From positions 434,001 to 498,000 of the forward strand of contig OZ025836.1 of NCBI GenBank assembly GCA_964019425.1: a DNA stretch of 64,000 nucleotides, written 5' to 3'. The stretch is from Flectonema sp. DT1601. Taxonomy: Eukaryota; Euglenozoa; Diplonemea; Diplonemida; Diplonemidae. The notes beneath the pieces are model-generated. The model saw only the letters and a list, made by a program, of their open reading frames with translations, was not told the DNA's origin and made no database searches. Positions 30,743 to 42,849 of this stretch are shown piece after piece. How positions within the stretch are numbered: the stretch's first letter is position 1; every line of letters starts with the position of its first letter. A program made the translations under genes and the position numbers.

Positions 30743-31713
30743 GTTGAGGGTTCATTTTTTTACGAACGAATGTGTTTTTTTGTTCCCTAAATATGGTTTT
30801 CATTTTTCTTTTTTTTTTTTTTTATTGTTTTCCCCTTTCCAAGTAGGGATGTTAGTCATAATATTTTGTTTGTACTTTTCCTCTCTAACATTGCGACGTA
30901 GGAGGTTTTATCTTACCTGTAAGGAGTAGTGTTATTGTTCTTCTTGCTGTTGTTTATTCCCTCCCCGAACAATTTTATTAACTTAAATCGCATTATTTTA
31001 TTTTGTGTGATCTGTATTTTTTTTTTCTTTTCTTTAGCCTTTTAGCACACCTACAATAGTATATTATAAGTGGAGGGGTTCCCTTTCCATTTTTTTTTTT
31101 TTTTTTTTTTTTTTAATAATCTTCATAGTAGTAAATAGCAACCGGTAGAAAGCAATTACAAAAAAAAAAAAAAAAAAGAATTGTGTCCCGACTTTATTGT
31201 TGTCGACGATTGAGAGTGAAGATTTCTTTCTTTCCTGTTTTCTTTTTGTGTTTCTCAGTCAGTCGAGTGGGGTGCTTGCCAAAAAACTGAACTGAAGAAA
31301 AAAATCCCTTTTTTTTTTTTTTTTTTTTCATAGTTGCCTGTAGAAGTAGCCACTAGCAATAAGTAAATAAAAAAAAGATTTCTCTATTTTTCCCGCCTCT
31401 TTTTTTTCTATTCTTCCGATCCTCTTTTTCACTTTTTCAACAAGACTAATTTTAATAGAAAGGTCCAATGCTTCTATTGTTAGTGATAAAAAGAGATGCA
31501 ATGGATTTTTAAAATCAGCTTGGAAAAAATAAAAAAATAAATAAATAAAGTGAAAACCCCCTTCACTTTTGTTGATAACAACACTACGTGTCTGAATTAA
31601 CAGGGAACCCTCCCGAATAGTTGCCGAGTTCGTTTTGGCAATTCAATCGTCGAACAAGCTTTTTTTTTCATTTTCTCACGTTTGACGAAAAAATACTGAT
31701 TGCTATTAAGAGG

Positions 31714-31746
<33 letters not shown>

Positions 31747-32408
31747 AACACAGTGAAACTCACACAGATGACTATTCACGTTTTTTTTTAATCTTTTTTT
31801 TTATTTTTTTTTTACTGTAGATGAGCAGTAGATGAGCAGCCGAACAACAACAGCCTTAGGCTATTCCTCCTTCTGGTGGGAGAACGGTGACTTGGTATTT
31901 GCTTCTAGCTGTTGATCAGTCGGTACAAAAATAGAATAACAAAACGGAGGAAAAAAAAAAAAAAAAAAAAAAAAGGAAAACCATGTATGACTCTAAATTC
32001 GTATTAAAAAATATTATTAAAAAAAAAAAATTCCTCTGGTTCATCCTTCTCCCTCACAATCTTGTCAGAGTGAGTTTTTGTGCTTTATCACTATGAAACC
32101 CTGTGTTCCCCTTATTAAGAGAAAAAAAGTAAAAAAAAAATTTAGTTCAATTGTGTTTCTTTGATGTTGATATTTCTTTCCAATTGTTATAATTTATATT
32201 TTTTTTCTTTTTTTTTTTTTTTTTTGAATGTATTTCACTTCTATTTTTGTATTTTTTTCGATTATTTATTTATATTTTTTTTTTTCATCTTCCACAGGGT
32301 TTTTGTCAGTATTTTCACATAACTCTTTGAAGTCTTAATTTATATTAAAATAACATAAATTCACTCACTACGATCTTCCAGCTAAACTATTCTAACAAAA
32401 AAGAAACC
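30743..32408. other. 1.7-kb homopolymer-rich spacer
   Basis: A and T runs of 20 or more bases recur (for example about 31091-31114, 31713-31745, 31951-31974). A short duplicated GTAGATGAGCA sits near 31818-31838. I see no gene. A likely leader acceptor for the next gene is CGATCTTCCAG, ending at 32381. Confidence 0.5.
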
Positions 32409-33107
32409 ATGAAAAGTATTCTTAATCTTCTCCTGCTTGCAGGTTGCGCATCAGCATACCCAGGTGTAAACAGCACTACTCCATTGAAGTGCGACCCTGC
32501 TGGTTCATGGTTGGCTTATTCAGTGATGAAAGGAGGCGGTAAGCCAATCACTAAGGTGAATGTTAGTTGGGTTGTTCCTGCTAACCCAACAGATGCATCG
32601 AGTCCTGCTGCTCCCGGATGGTGGTATGGAGTTGAACCTGAACCAGCATGTGATTTAATCCAACCAATCCTTGCTTATGGTTACCAAGGAAATGAATATT
32701 CAATCTTTAATGGAGAATTCAACTGGAATGGTGGAGGATGGTGGTCTAGTGAGACTCAACGTGTAAGACCTGGAGACACTGTCTATTCATCACTGGAATT
32801 GATCTCAAATGGAAAAGCAATGCGCATGATCATCGGCAAGCAGGGAGGGGGTCCTCCGGTTACATCAGTGAGACAACTATCTGCCACAACTCCATACACT
32901 GACTTGTACTTCGTTGTTGAGCATCAGCCAGAATCGTGCAAACAGTACCCAGCAGATGGTAAAATCACATTTGAAAACATCTACGTTGAGTTGGCAGGAG
33001 AGGCTCACACACCTGAATGGGAACAGATTAAATATTCTGACGCCTGTAATTGTAAAGGTAAGACTGTTGATCCAAAAACTATCGAGTTCACTTGGGACAC
33101 TGAGTAG
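32409..33107 (+). CDS. Secreted concanavalin-like (lectin/eqolisin-like) protein
   Basis: Single exon, 232 residues, signal peptide MKSILNLLLLAGCASA. The body (KVNVSWVVPANP, GWWYGVEPEP…LIQPILAYGYQGNEYSIFNGEFNW, WWSSETQRVRPGDTVYSSLEL) has the pattern of a beta-sandwich family of secreted proteins related to concanavalin-type lectins and G1 peptidases. I cannot place the catalytic Gln/Glu pair of eqolisins with confidence, so I favour a binding or structural role. It lies near the secreted GH2 cluster and may share a feeding function, which is inference. Confidence 0.6.
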   Translation: MKSILNLLLLAGCASAYPGVNSTTPLKCDPAGSWLAYSVMKGGGKPITKVNVSWVVPANPTDASSPAAPGWWYGVEPEPACDLIQPILAYGYQGNEYSIFNGEFNWNGGGWWSSETQRVRPGDTVYSSLELISNGKAMRMIIGKQGGGPPVTSVRQLSATTPYTDLYFVVEHQPESCKQYPADGKITFENIYVELAGEAHTPEWEQIKYSDACNCKGKTVDPKTIEFTWDTE

Positions 33108-33871
33108 GTAGCTTTTTATATCTCCTAAAAGTTTAGAAAAAAAAAAAAAAATCTATTTCTGTTTTTCCCCCTTTTTTTTTTTTTTTGACTTTTCTTCAAA
33201 TGGAATACATTTGTTATTCTGTTTAGTTTTTTTTTTTCTTTCTTCTCGATCGACGTGACCTTTCCCCTCCTGCTTTAGTCTCTTTGTCTAAAACTGTTGT
33301 TGACTTATTGTTGTGTTGTTTATGATACAATGCATTTGTCATTGTGTCCTAACTACTAACATTTAGTTAAATTAGTTTGACGCATTACGAAATTTTTATA
33401 TTCGTATAAGGCTATTCAAAACCATATTAGCCCTGGTTTTCTGGTCAATACTGAAACGTACGTTTTTTTTTTTCTTTTGATTAACAACTACAAATAACTT
33501 TTTCAGTCAAGTACTTTTTTATATACCAAAAGTTGTTATTGTTTTTACATTGTCAAAGTTTCACCCCCTGGTTTTGTATACCAGCTACACACACAGTGTG
33601 TTTTGTTGTTTCTGCCCCGTGTTTGTGTGGTAATCTACTATGAGTAGAAGTAGCCTTAGTGGTATTTATTATTATTTTTTAAAAAGGAAAACAGTAAATA
33701 TATGTTCAGAAGTAACTCAAATTACGAAAGGAGAGAATGTCGTTAAAAGGAAGTATTATTTAGTTAACATTTTGCTTAAGCTATTTTAACAAAATCTAGA
33801 GAAAAAAAAAAAAATAAATCGAAGGAAAAAAAAAAAAAAAAAAAAAAAGAGACACACTCAAACTATATAAA
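33108..33871. other. Spacer with repeat B copy
   Basis: 3' UTR and T runs, then repeat B (33299-33570), then an A-rich leader before the coiled-coil gene. Confidence 0.5.
33299..33570 (+). repeat. Dispersed repeat B, copy 2
   Basis: Left part GTTGTGTTGTTTATGATACA near 33309; right part CAACTACAAATAACTTTTTC near 33487 and TTTTTACATTGTCAAAGTTT at about 33543-33562, followed by CACCCCCTGG. This is the fullest copy in the window along with 2535-2718. Confidence 0.55.
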
Positions 33872-35212
33872 ATGGCACAGCCAACAACTGAATTTTTGCT
33901 TTCACGACCATTGCTTCCAGAGGCTGATCAGAGTCACTTGCAAAGAGTGTTGACCACAGTAGTGATGGCAATTGAACAAATGGAGAGGAAAATGATAACT
34001 TTGGAAGCCACAGTAAAAGATTTAAGTGATGGCACTGAAGGATTAAATGGTGAGATTGGAATCGTGAAACACCAAACTACAAAAATAGAAAAACTTTTTG
34101 AGGATCTGAAAGGAGAACAAGAACTACTACAACCACTCAAATGGGACATCCAAGAACTGAAAAGCAATGGTAATTTTCAGAATGAAAAAATGAGAGAAGT
34201 TGACGACCGAATTAAGAACTTGGGAGAGCAATCAAAACAATTTCATGAAAACAAACTTCGAATTGACAACATTCAACGAGATGCTGACTCTCGTACCAGA
34301 AGCGTCAATGAAGCACTGAGTGACTTAGCCTCACGCGTCGATACCAAAATAGATGACGAGGCGCTATCAAAGGCAATCTCAGCATCTGAAGAAATATATA
34401 AACGACACGGATTCGAACTGGAGGCTTTAAAAAGGTCAATGGACCATTACGATACAAACATAAGGACCATCAACGGCGAGGTCGAACAACTACAGATAAC
34501 AGGCCAAGCTCGCGACAGACAGATTAACGAACATATTCAGCAGCTTGAGGGTGATATTGACATCGCAATCAAGAAAGCACAGTCTGCTAATACAGCTGCT
34601 TTAAAAACTGATTTGGAAGGAATTAGGGGAGATATGCACAATAATAATAGAAAAATCCAAGATACATTTGAAAAAATGTACGAAAAAATTGAAAAAGGAA
34701 GCGACGCCACTACCAAAATGTCAGGCAGAGTAAGCGACCTGAGCGGCACCGTTGAAATGCAGTCCAATCGAATGACTGATATGAGTAAGAAGATAGATGC
34801 TGATATTCGCGTTATTCATAACATGTTAGAAAAGATGGATCCAGTGTCTAGGGCTGCTTTTAATAAATTAAGAGAAGAAATTGATAACAGATTCTTAGAA
34901 CTTCTTAATGCTGTTCAAGGAGTTGAACATGGAAAGATTATGTTGGAGAGACAAATCGCTGAAGCGGGTCGAATTCTGTGTCAACCGTTTTCAGGGAACG
35001 GTGGAATCGTACCAAGCGACTCACCACTTCGTTCCCTGAGAGGTGTTAAACCAGCACCACCTGTTCCAGAAGTTCAGCCTGACAGACAACACACACTTCC
35101 TCATCCTGTTAGTAATCACGATGCAGTGTTGGGTTCTCCACCAAATCTCTTATACAAATCATCTCCTGCCAATCAGGGGGTCTTATGCTCATGCGACGAT
35201 GATATTTTTTAA
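33872..35212 (+). CDS. Coiled-coil protein of unknown function
   Basis: Single exon, 446 residues. After about 25 residues the protein is almost continuous heptad-rich helix (residues about 30-370, for example IEKLFEDLKGEQELLQPLKW and IQQLEGDIDIAIKKA), then a Pro-rich tail (VKPAPPVPEVQPD). It has no motor or membrane segment. The partial gene at 63074 has a similar plan of a short N-terminal segment then a long coiled coil. Probably structural (cytoskeletal or tethering), but I do not recognise the family. Confidence 0.7.
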   Translation: MAQPTTEFLLSRPLLPEADQSHLQRVLTTVVMAIEQMERKMITLEATVKDLSDGTEGLNGEIGIVKHQTTKIEKLFEDLKGEQELLQPLKWDIQELKSNGNFQNEKMREVDDRIKNLGEQSKQFHENKLRIDNIQRDADSRTRSVNEALSDLASRVDTKIDDEALSKAISASEEIYKRHGFELEALKRSMDHYDTNIRTINGEVEQLQITGQARDRQINEHIQQLEGDIDIAIKKAQSANTAALKTDLEGIRGDMHNNNRKIQDTFEKMYEKIEKGSDATTKMSGRVSDLSGTVEMQSNRMTDMSKKIDADIRVIHNMLEKMDPVSRAAFNKLREEIDNRFLELLNAVQGVEHGKIMLERQIAEAGRILCQPFSGNGGIVPSDSPLRSLRGVKPAPPVPEVQPDRQHTLPHPVSNHDAVLGSPPNLLYKSSPANQGVLCSCDDDIF

Positions 35213-35253
35213 ACAATTTTTTCGATGTCCAGTAAAGACAGACTTTTTTAATT

Positions 35254-35292
<39 letters not shown>

Positions 35293-36126
35293 TAATTGCT
35301 ACCCCAAGTATGTACGCACTTAGATATTTTTATTCTTCCCCCTTTTTCCGATTTCTTTTTTTCCGCCACCTCATCGATTTACTCCTCCCTTTGTAAAGGA
35401 TGGTGTACGCAGTATTATTATTATTACTTTTTTAAGTTACTGCTTTTCAAAGCAGTGAATTTTGTAGCTATTTTCACACGGAGGACGATAATTTCATCGA
35501 GACCGGTCTGCTTACGCCTCCTTCCCATTTCCCTCCTCCCTTTCTTTTTTTTTCTTTTTGTAGAATCCATTACAATTGTTTTTTAGATTAGAAAAAAAGT
35601 AAATTTCCAGAGCACATTACGGGGGGAGATAACCTGTGTGGTCGTAGTTTTTTGTTTTGAACAACCTGCTGTGGTACAAAACTAGGCACCCATTTATTAG
35701 ATGAAAAGAAAAAAAAAAAAAAAAAAAAACAGAAATTCCCCTGCTCATGGATATCTCTTTCGCTGAGAGATTTCTTGCGAAAAAGTGACGTTGTTGTTTT
35801 TTTTTTACACGGATATTAATGTTTGTAGTTTTTTTAAACAGGAGGAGGGTCGCTGCTGCTTCCTAACAAATCCAATTATTGTTTTCATCCACGGGAGATG
35901 TCAACATAGTTCCGAAACGATGTGTCGTACGTTTAGTGTTTTCTGGTTTCTGAAAATAGCAGCGAAAAGCGCTCTGTGCAAGTATTCTTATCTCGTCAGG
36001 AGCTACTGAACAAGATAAATATGTTCAATTATTATTCTTAAACGGATCGAAAGTTGAAACTGTTTTCTTATTTTCAAAATCCAAAATGAGATTAACAATT
36101 TTAATAACTATTTTCAATCACAGGAG
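35213..36126. other. Spacer, no feature recognised
   Basis: Contains an A run at about 35259-35289 and another near 35709-35730. The leader of the K+ channel gene probably begins at CAATCACAG ending 36123, only 3 nt before its ATG. Confidence 0.45.
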
Positions 36127-37807
36127 ATGTCGAAGTCTCGACAAGAAGATGCGGACACCAGAATTCACATCAACGAACCCGCAGAAAATGTCGTTTCAGT
36201 CAGAAAGTTAATGACTGCAGGTACGATAAATCTAATATTAGTCGTCCTGTACTTAGTGTTAGGAGGAGCCATAATTATGGCGATGGAAAAACCTCACGAA
36301 GAAGATGCGAGAGAAGATCGATGGGCAGCACTACGAACCATTCATATTGGTAACAATATGTCTCTAGGAGATGACACGCTCTCTGCGATTAGTATTAGAA
36401 AAACACTTCAAGAATCAGGTGGCTGTAGTGCTTTCTTAACACCTGAGGATGATTATGATTTTGACTTCACAGGATCAGTTTTTTTCGCATTAACCGTCGT
36501 CACAACTATTGGTTATGGAAATTTCGTTCCGAAAACATCAATTGGACAGTGGTTCGTCGTTTTTTATTCATTGCTTGGAATCTCTTTGATCCTTTCATTC
36601 ATTTTTCAAACATCACATATTTGGTTGATGATTGTAAACTCCATCATCGAAATAAAAACTGGAAAGCCCGTTATCAAGAGGAAACAACTAACATCAAATA
36701 TCACCTTCGATGATAACACAAACGATGAAGGACTTGTTGATGCCAAGTGCCTTAGGAAAGTACTACAGGAAGTATCTCACCAAGACCAGGAATTAGATGA
36801 AAGTATCATAGCATTTTGTATGTATAAAAGTGATCAAGAAGAGACAGGTAGACTCGATCGTGATGGATTCCTTAACGCGATAGCATTGTACTTTCAAATA
36901 TCACCAACAATTCCAAAACCACCGTCTTATTCTATGGTCCTGGCATCCTTTGTTGTTAGTGTTGTCTGGACTATTCTGTGGGGATGGGCAATCGGAAATC
37001 AAGAAGAATGGAGTTTTCGTCATTCTCTTTGGTATGGATTTGCTACGCTAACTACCATCGGTTTCGGAGACTACGCTCCAGATACACATCTTGGGAGAGT
37101 TTTAGCATTTTTATTCATCTTTGTTGGTCTTGGTATCGTTGCGTGGTTTATTCAATCTCTGTTAGAGATATGGCATTTTAAACAGTTTTGGAGTATGCAG
37201 CGGCTTTATGAACGAGGTGTAGTGTCTCACACCTGGATGCAGGTTAGAGGGTACATATTTCTCTCTCCATTGGGAGATCCTAGGGCTCCTCGTCTGGGGC
37301 CTTGTGTAATATTGTCGTATGGTGATGCTCGACAACCGACATTGTCGGTGGAGTATAGGAAAATAATTGATTCAGAGAACCCTCGTCACGCTTCTGAATT
37401 TGTCAAGAAATCTAAGAATGCTTCGAAGGAAGAAGATAAAAAGAAAACAAAAGAGGTATCAGAAGTGAAGACAAACGGCAAGGTTCGCAATGGCTCAATT
37501 TCAATTGAATTGGATGACATACCATCCAAGGCAGACTACCAGCCTTTGAAAGATACGCCGGAAAGTGATGTCAAAGTGCCCACCAAAACAACTGCCAGAG
37601 AAGGCTCAACATCACCACCTCGACCTCGCGGGAAAAAGGGGAAAACGGGAAAACAGGTTTGGTTGAATTTTCTTATTTTTTTTTTCCCCACATTATACTA
37701 AAATATCCTGTATTTAAAAAAAAAAAAAAAAAAAAAAAAAACCGGCAACAACAAAACACAAACAGCCATCACCAAACATAAAGGAAAGCTTCATGGATGA
37801 TGTCTAG
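36127..37807 (+). CDS. Tandem-pore K+ channel with EF-hand-like linker
   Basis: Exons 36127-37656 and 37766-37807, intron 109 nt (GTTTGG…CAAACAG); 523 residues, ending PSPNIKESFMDDV. Two K+ selectivity filters, TTIGYGNF (about 126-133) and TTIGFGDY (about 309-316), each sit between membrane helices, as in two-pore-domain K+ channels. The long first extracellular loop is typical. Between the two pore halves is a cytosolic segment of about 95 residues with an EF-hand-like loop (SDQEETGRLDRDGF), whose last ligand position is Gly rather than Glu/Asp. Ca2+ regulation is therefore possible but doubtful. The C-terminal tail is charged and Ser-rich. Confidence 0.88.
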
Positions 37808-38528
37808 GTAAAGATTGGCATCACTTTGTGTGTTTTGTTGCTTACCAGACTAACAGGTCCTTTTTTTATTAAAAGGGAGTTCGAATTGTGTAATCCACAT
37901 TCGATATAGTCGCCATGTCTGCTTTTTTATAAACGTTGTCCGCGTCCGCCTGTAAGGATCGGGAAAAAAAAAAAAAAAAAAAAAAAAAAATCCGTAATTA
38001 TCAAGTAGCATTGTTCTTCTTTTTTTTTCATTCTTTCATCAAAATCTATATTTTTCCCACAATTAAAGGGAAATATAATTTTTTTTTTTTTTTTTTTTGT
38101 TTTTTTTTTTTTTAAAAAAAAAGAATGCATGGGTTTTTATGTTTTTTTTTCTTTTTTTGTCCAAAAGAAAGATTGCTTCAACGTGGATGGTACTACCACG
38201 ATTCTCTTTTTTTATTTTTGTTTTTTTTTTTTCTTAAAAAGAACAAAAAAAAAAAAAATGAAATGAAATGAAAAAAATAAAGAAATAAAATTAAGAAAAA
38301 ACTTTTTTCTCATCCACTCCTCCTTTATAATGATGTATGACAATGGTTCGTGTCTGCCCAATATTTGAACATTCGAAACATGTTGTCGTCAGTCGTTTGC
38401 AAAAATTGACAGATGGTACGGACTATCGAAATCTACCATATCTGACGAGTGTGAACATATTTATTGTACGAGGTATATATCGAACACTTCCTCCTTAATG
38501 TGACCCAATTAATTTTGAGCCATACCAG

Positions 38529-38563
<35 letters not shown>

Positions 38564-38964
38564 ATTTACCTGTCGTTTGTTTGCATTCGTCCCCCTTCTC
38601 CCCTCGTAACAATACCTCTGGTCTTGGTTTCCCAGGACTCACGAGTATTTCAGTAATTGAATAACTCGATTTCCGTACTTGCGCTGAATGACGACACGGA
38701 AACAATGTGTATGCAGCTTGAGTTAGAAATGTTTATAATAATGTAAATTTCTTTACGTCATCTGCAGAGTGTTTTTCCTACGGTATCGTACCTTACGTTT
38801 TATTATGGTTGACTCTGGTACTATATACAGATATTTAATTTTTACATAAAAATATACTCAATAACATTCAAGCCCCCTGCAATTCAGGCTTAAAGGTGTC
38901 ACATGTAGAAGAGTGCACCACCTAGACAATAATAATCTTTTTTTATTACTCTGGACTTGCTAAT

Positions 38965-39110
38965 TGAGGGTGACTCAGTCTCAATGGTTGACCGACTGAA
39001 GTTACGCATTGCTGTTAGTCACTGTTTCGTTAACAGGATGTAAATTATAGTTTTTATGTCAAAATATGATACAACAGTTTTGTATTTACAAAATCGAACA
39101 ATTATCCCCT
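38965..39110 (+). repeat. Repeat E copy 2 directly followed by left part of repeat B
   Basis: GGGTGACTCAGTCTCAATGG… matches 1236-1272. It runs into TCACTGTTTCGTTAACAG and GTAAATTATAGTTTTTATGT, which match 51290-51325. E and B may be parts of one longer old element. Confidence 0.45.
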
Positions 39111-39182
39111 CCGCGCAATAGTTATTGCTCCCACTGCACTGTTTCCTGTTTCCTGTTCACCTTTTTTTTTTTTTTTTTTTTT

Positions 39183-39312
39183 GTACCGACGTAGTCGGAG
39201 AAGAAACTATTCAGATTGAGAGCCCGGTATTTCCTTTGGTCATGGTTTATTTTTCCCCGTGCGACAGGATTTTTGTCTGCGTTCAACGAAATATAAGGCT
39301 AATCTGAATGGG
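39183..39312 (+). repeat. Dispersed repeat A, copy 3
   Basis: T tract, then GTACCGACGTAGTCGGAGAA with an intact CCGAC-GTA-GTCGG hairpin, ATTCAGATTGAGAGCC, and ending AAGGCTAATCTGAATGGG before a T-rich tract. The ends are conserved and the middle differs from copy 1. The loop differs from other copies (GTA against TTC) while the stem is kept. Confidence 0.75.
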
Positions 39313-39600
39313 TTTCTTTTTTTTAAATTGTTTTGGTGTTCTGGGAAAAAAAAAAAAAAAAAAGGATGAGAATTCGTCAGACAGGTTTGTGTTGACCTAA
39401 TTTAAACAACTAAGGTATTATGTTTGTACTTGTTAGTAGGTCATGCCGCAGCATTACAGGGCTGTTTTTTTATTTTATTTTATTCTGCTTGCAGACGGAA
39501 AATAAATCCTTTTTTTCCATAGATATGATTTTCTCTGCAATTTACCTCGGCACGCCGGTGGTTTGCATTTGGAAATTAGCTTTTTCCACTATTTTTTCCT

Positions 39601-39636
<36 letters not shown>

Positions 39637-40302
39637 GTTTTCCCATGAAAGTATATTATTATTAGTAAGGTAAACGGCTTAATAACGATGACACTGGACG
39701 CGTCTTGCATTTGTGGGGCTCTCTTCAGTTACTGTTTTCCTGTTCTCAAATTGCATGCTGAATACGGAAGCCGAAATTTTATTTTTCTTCTGTAGTCTGT
39801 TTTTTACTGTTCACACAACCGTTCGTGACCCATTTTTTATTTTTGTCTTTCCCTCAATTTTGTTACTATTTTTTATTTTTTATTTTTTTTCAACGGGCAA
39901 GATAACGCGATTAGTACCTTAAGGGGCGCTCGAAGGGTTTTTGTCCTTTTTTTTTTTTTTTTAAAAAAAGTTTCTTCTTTCTTCTTCTTCTTTTTATTAA
40001 GACATCAAAAGCGATGAAATGAAGTGCAGACGTTGAAAGTCGAGCAAAAAAAAAAAAAAAAAAAACCAAATCTTTGGGTATTCAATATGTGTATGCAGGT
40101 GTTTGCAGGCAATACACCTGCTTTTGCTGTGCAAAGTTTTTTACTGTTTTTTTGCTTTGGGTTATTCTGATAACGTTTCTTTTCGTTTTTTTTTTTTTTT
40201 CATTTTTACAGAATCAACGCAAAAGATTAAATTGTTGATTTGTTGTTTTTTCTACTCATTAAAATTATTATTTCTCATCCTCAGCAGGACGCACAAACTG
40301 TC

Positions 40303-41225
40303 ATGTGCCAAATGCGAATGAGTAGCGAGATGGCAGCAGTGAAGTTGCAGGGATTTTATAAAATATGTAAAGCAAAACATGCTATGGATCACCTGAGGGA
40401 GTTAAGATCAGAAAAAATACGATTGCTACTACAAAAACCACAGATGTCAAAGTTAGGAGGAAAACACGGATTCAGAGCCATGTTTAATGCTCCATTCACA
40501 AGAAGTACGACAAAGTTGGGAAGCGGTTCAATCTTACAAACTAATGACCAAGTAAGTGAAACAAGAGTTAAAGTTATACATCCTGATATATCGTGGTTGG
40601 CACGTGGGTTAGAATTGTTTTATAATAAATACAATAGAGAAGCCGTTAAGAATATAAAAAAGATCGCAGCGACAAGTGCTGGTCACAGTCAGGAGCTTAG
40701 GATTAGGTTGATGAAGAAATATCCTTGTGTTCCGAATTATGAATTTAATTGGTTGTTGTATCCGCCTTCGGCAGTTGAGGCGGAACCTCAATTAGATTTA
40801 GATGCTGGTCACAGCATTATTGAAATACCTTCTCACCAAAACGTTCCGAAAACACCACCTGGAGTGACTCGCAGTAAGAGGTCAAGAGCAAAGACTACTG
40901 TGGCTATTGGACGGCTTTCTTCAAGAGCCCAACGACTTTCTGGGAAGTCTTCACCTCTAACGCCGACGTCCACGCATTCAATTTCAGATGCTCCGAAGTC
41001 ATCCTCTTTCAATGCGGTTCCTAAATCACCTGGTTCCCGCTTTCTCAGCCTAATGAGGAGCGTTGCACATTCATCTGACCCTGGTATGTTTCTGTTTAAT
41101 TTGTTATTATCAAAAAAAAAAATTTAATGAAATACAAAAAAAAAACAGAGTCTCCTGATTCTGATGACCTCGTAATGCTTTCCGCAACTGCTCGACTTCT
41201 CGACAACGAGTCTGAGGAAATGTAA
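40303..41225 (+). CDS. Basic protein with IQ-like motif
   Basis: Exons 40303-41083 and 41149-41225, intron 65 nt (GTATGT…AAAAACAG); 285 residues. The N-terminus has an IQ-like helix, AAVKLQGFYKICKAKHAM (about residues 12-29), a possible calmodulin site. A middle domain of unknown fold follows (IHPDISWLARGLELFYNKY…), then a Ser/Pro/Arg-rich tail and acidic end (LLDNESEEM). The in-frame Met at 40240 lies before a pyrimidine tract and TCCTCAG ending 40284, so Met 40303 is preferred. Further 5' exons cannot be excluded. No family recognised. Confidence 0.7.
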
Positions 41226-41899
41226 CTCTTATTATTTTCTTTTTTTAAAGGGTTTTTGATATTCTTCTTTCGTTAAAATGCTCTTTCACAAAAAGGTTAA
41301 TAGCGACACAAATACTGAGTGAACTTATTTTTTGACCTAATAGAAAAGAACTGAATTTTTTGGTCTGCTTAAAATCGTGTTGGCAAATTCCAAGCGATTT
41401 TTTTTTTTTATTTTTTTTCTCCAGATTTTTTTTTCCAATTCTCCTTTTTTTTGAACCTATTCGTACTGTGGGGAAAAAAGAAACAAAAAAAAAAAAAAAA
41501 AAAAAAAAGCGTTGAAACCTTAACTATGTTGGGTGAATTAAAAAGAAGAGAGAGAGAGAAAAAACTAATCATGCGAATTAAAAATTTCTATCGGATGGAG
41601 ATTTTGTTGACTGAACAGTTGAATCTTACTTGTTATATTTTCCATTTGTGGGTTAGGTTTTTTTTTTTTAATTGTTTTTTTACAAAAAAAAAAAAAAAAA
41701 AAAAAGGAAAGAAAAAAAAATATTCTTTACGCAATTGAATTATCTTTTTTTTTTTTATTTTTTTATTTTTAGAAAAAATAATTTCACGCTTTTTTTGGGT
41801 TTTTTATTTTTTTTATTTATTACCCCACTGACGTTTTCTTTCTGTTCTGTTTCTTTATCTTGTCTTCGACCTGTTAGTCTCGGGGGAAGGTGACAGCTG

Positions 41900-41995
41900 G
41901 GAATTGATACTTCCAGCCGAAACCATACGAACACAATCTCTATGATTGGGGGGTTACCCAGACCCTATGCAGCCATCAGTACTGAACTTTGCTAA
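41900..41995 (+). repeat. Dispersed repeat D, copy 2
   Basis: GAATTGATACTTCCAGCCGA, then ACCCAGACCCTATGCAGCCA and TCAGTACTGAACTTTGCT; matches 1820-1920 and 44765-44880. Confidence 0.5.
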
Positions 41996-42545
41996 CCTGT
42001 TTTCTAACTAAGTCTTCTGTTTTGTCCGCCCTTCTTCTTTTATCGAAAAGGTCTGAAACGGGGTACGTGCGACTCTCGTTTGTGGAGCTATTTCTTACTT
42101 TTTTTTTTTTTTTTTTTTTTTGTGGAAATTACAACGAGCTGCGATTGTCTTTATTTGTCTCGCTGCCTCTGTTTAGGGGATTGCCAAAAAGCAACAATGG
42201 ACTAGCAGTTTTTTTTTTTTTTTTTTTTAAAATTTTTTTCTCTGTTTTTCATTATGTTGGCTTCTGCTTTTGTCTTTTTTATTTTTACACTTCCTTTCAA
42301 AGTATTCTCATAATTCATTTGTTTCTTTTTTTTTTGCTCTATTTTCTGTTTGTTTGTGTCTCTCGTCACTAGGAAATCGTGTTATGAATTCTTAGCTAGG
42401 TTGTCACCGTTCCATCACAGGTTTTTGGTAAGGTTCTGCTTGCCGGGCAAACCCGACATCTATTTGCATTTGGGTGTTTTTCGTCATTGGCAACCCTCCT
42501 TTTTCCCCCCTGACATGGTGGTATGTTGTACCTAAGACATAAATG

Positions 42546-42587
42546 CAGTGTATTTTCTATGGGGATCTTGACTCCAATATACTCTGG
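42546..42587. mobile_element. Internally deleted hAT MITE
   Basis: CAGTGTATTTTCTATGGGGA, then TCTTGACTCC, ending AATATACTCTG. Both ends match the MITE at 9024-9161, with about 95 bp of interior missing. Flanks CATAAATG and GAAAAATG agree at 6 of 8 positions, which fits a decayed 8-bp target duplication. Confidence 0.55.
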
Positions 42588-42794
42588 AAAAATGCAAATA
42601 AAAAAAAAAAAAAAAAAAAAAAAACGGGGAGTGGAAAAAAAAAATAATGCTCAAATTTGATTTTTTTTTCCCCCTGTTTTTTTTTTTTTTTTTTTTTGTA
42701 AGTTGTTTTCTCTATCTTCCTGTGTTTTACGTATTTTTTTTTTTTTTTTTTTTGAACGAGTTGTAATCAACGTGTACTATGATTTTATTCTAAA

Positions 42795-42849
42795 AGTCTC
42801 GTTGAGTTATCCTGTCGTATAAAGCAGACAGGATCGTTAAGACGGGACT
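42795..42849. other. Two-segment hairpin
   Basis: ATCCTGTC (42809-42816) pairs perfectly with GACAGGAT (42827-42834) around a 10-base loop. Outside it AGTCTCGTT (42795-42803) pairs with GACGGGACT (42841-42849) with two G-U pairs, across a small internal loop. Could be an RNA element or a fold-back repeat end. Confidence 0.45.

Larger units (their letters stand above)
37808..40302. other. 2.5-kb spacer with repeats A, B and E
   Basis: Very homopolymer-rich (A about 37715-37740, 38530-38562; T about 39605-39633). Holds repeat E copy 2 (38965-39000), repeat B left part (39005-39110) and repeat A copy 3 (39183-39312). No coding sequence recognised. Confidence 0.5.

Noticed and set aside
30900-30930. 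TTACCTGTAAGG near 30913 as a U1 snRNA 5' end
   Set aside because: The match is a short palindrome and no U1-like stem-loops or Sm site follow.
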